Assembly: GCA_043775075.1 (NCBI GenBank)
Contig: JAYVSS010000267.1
Span: 1-20,190, forward strand
Source: JANLQX01 sp043775075
Lineage (GTDB): Bacteria; Actinomycetota; Acidimicrobiia; Acidimicrobiales; JANYDT01
Direction: 5' to 3'
Length of the DNA stretch: 20,190 bases
Every line of letters starts with the position of its first letter. Positions within the stretch are counted from its first letter, which is position 1. Under the pieces are notes generated by a model. The model saw only the letters and a list, made by a program, of their open reading frames with translations. It searched no databases and had not been told where the DNA came from. This document shows positions 19,954 through 20,190 of this stretch, piece after piece. A program made the translations under genes and the position numbers.

Positions 19954-20190
19954 CTACGACAGCCCGCACACGCGCATGGCGAACTCCGTCGCTTTCGCTT
20001 CGATCAGACCAGCGTCGTAGTCCAAGGTGGCGACATGGAAGCTCTTCTCCAGCATGATCCGCTCCACCGGGCCACTCACTCGCGACGCGAAGAATTCGGC
20101 GGCGGTCGGAGCGACCACGTGATCCTGGACTGAGTTGAGGAGCAGGCAAGCCATGGTGATCTCGGACATCCTCGGCGCCAAGGCGGCGCC
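19954..20190 (-). CDS. 3' end of an alpha/beta hydrolase (carboxylesterase-like)
   Basis: The minus-strand frame is open at the right edge of the window and ends with TAG at 19954-19956, so only the C-terminal ~78 residues are visible. They show the end of an alpha/beta-hydrolase fold: LLLNSVQDHVVAPTAAEFF with the acidic member of the triad (Asp in QDHVV), and LEKSFHVATLDYD with the catalytic His, closely following the pattern of Est30-type carboxylesterases and monoacylglycerol lipase-like enzymes (gRxDhvV ... SgHvitlD). The nucleophile Ser would lie outside the window. It is upstream of the two decayed genes on the same strand and may once have been in the same operon. This gene itself looks intact as far as seen. 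Confidence 0.75.
   Translation of the reverse strand, partial: GAALAPRMSEITMACLLLNSVQDHVVAPTAAEFFASRVSGPVERIMLEKSFHVATLDYDAGLIEAKATEFAMRVCGLS

Overview
The window looks like a chromosomal segment from a high-GC actinobacterium, most plausibly of the Acidimicrobiia type, though the lineage is inferred. Supporting signs are a complete actinobacterial trio (MSMEG_4193-type phosphomutase, DUF3090, SCO1664-type kinase-like protein), GatCAB, an FrhB-type coenzyme F420 protein, frequent GTG starts, and genes whose -10-like box lies 6-7 bases from the start codon (leaderless style). No rRNA, tRNA, CRISPR array, insertion sequence or phage gene was found.

Layout. 1-1905 (+) is the 3' part of a large Cys-paired, probably extracellular protein. 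2010-3248 (+) is a stand-alone FrhB-type iron-sulfur protein. 3249-3736 has no protein gene but is dense in signals: a long perfect inverted repeat enclosing a second hairpin, three 14-bp tandem repeats, a G-run tract, and then a promoter, three hairpins and a strong intrinsic terminator that together look like a small RNA gene. 3737-6065 (+) is an OmpR-type response regulator and its histidine kinase. They converge on, and overlap by 21 bp, a membrane-anchored HtrA/DegP protease (6045-7433, -), an arrangement recalling mycobacterial MprAB/PepD. A family 5 uracil-DNA glycosylase (-) is divergent from a short SSB (+). The SSB leads into the actinobacterial trio, then a MazF-type toxin-antitoxin pair with a palindromic operator and an apparently frameshifted antitoxin. 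ilvD (-) follows, then a divergent DUF3817 membrane protein (+), then a leftward block of gatC-gatA-gatB, a rhomboid protease and a flavin reductase-like protein. The right end holds two decayed genes (acyltransferase 3 and an AMP-forming adenylating enzyme, once coupled by an ATGA overlap) and the 3' end of an alpha/beta hydrolase.

How the genes work together. The regulator, kinase and protease form a plausible envelope-stress module. The glycosylase and SSB sit together as DNA maintenance genes. The trio is a conserved but biochemically uncharacterised set thought to act on a phosphorylated small molecule. GatCAB makes Gln-tRNA(Gln) and/or Asn-tRNA(Asn). The most novel-looking items are the candidate small RNA locus at 3511-3688 with its repeat-rich upstream region, the frameshifted antitoxin with interleaved operator palindromes, and the His/Asp-repeat tail of the SSB.
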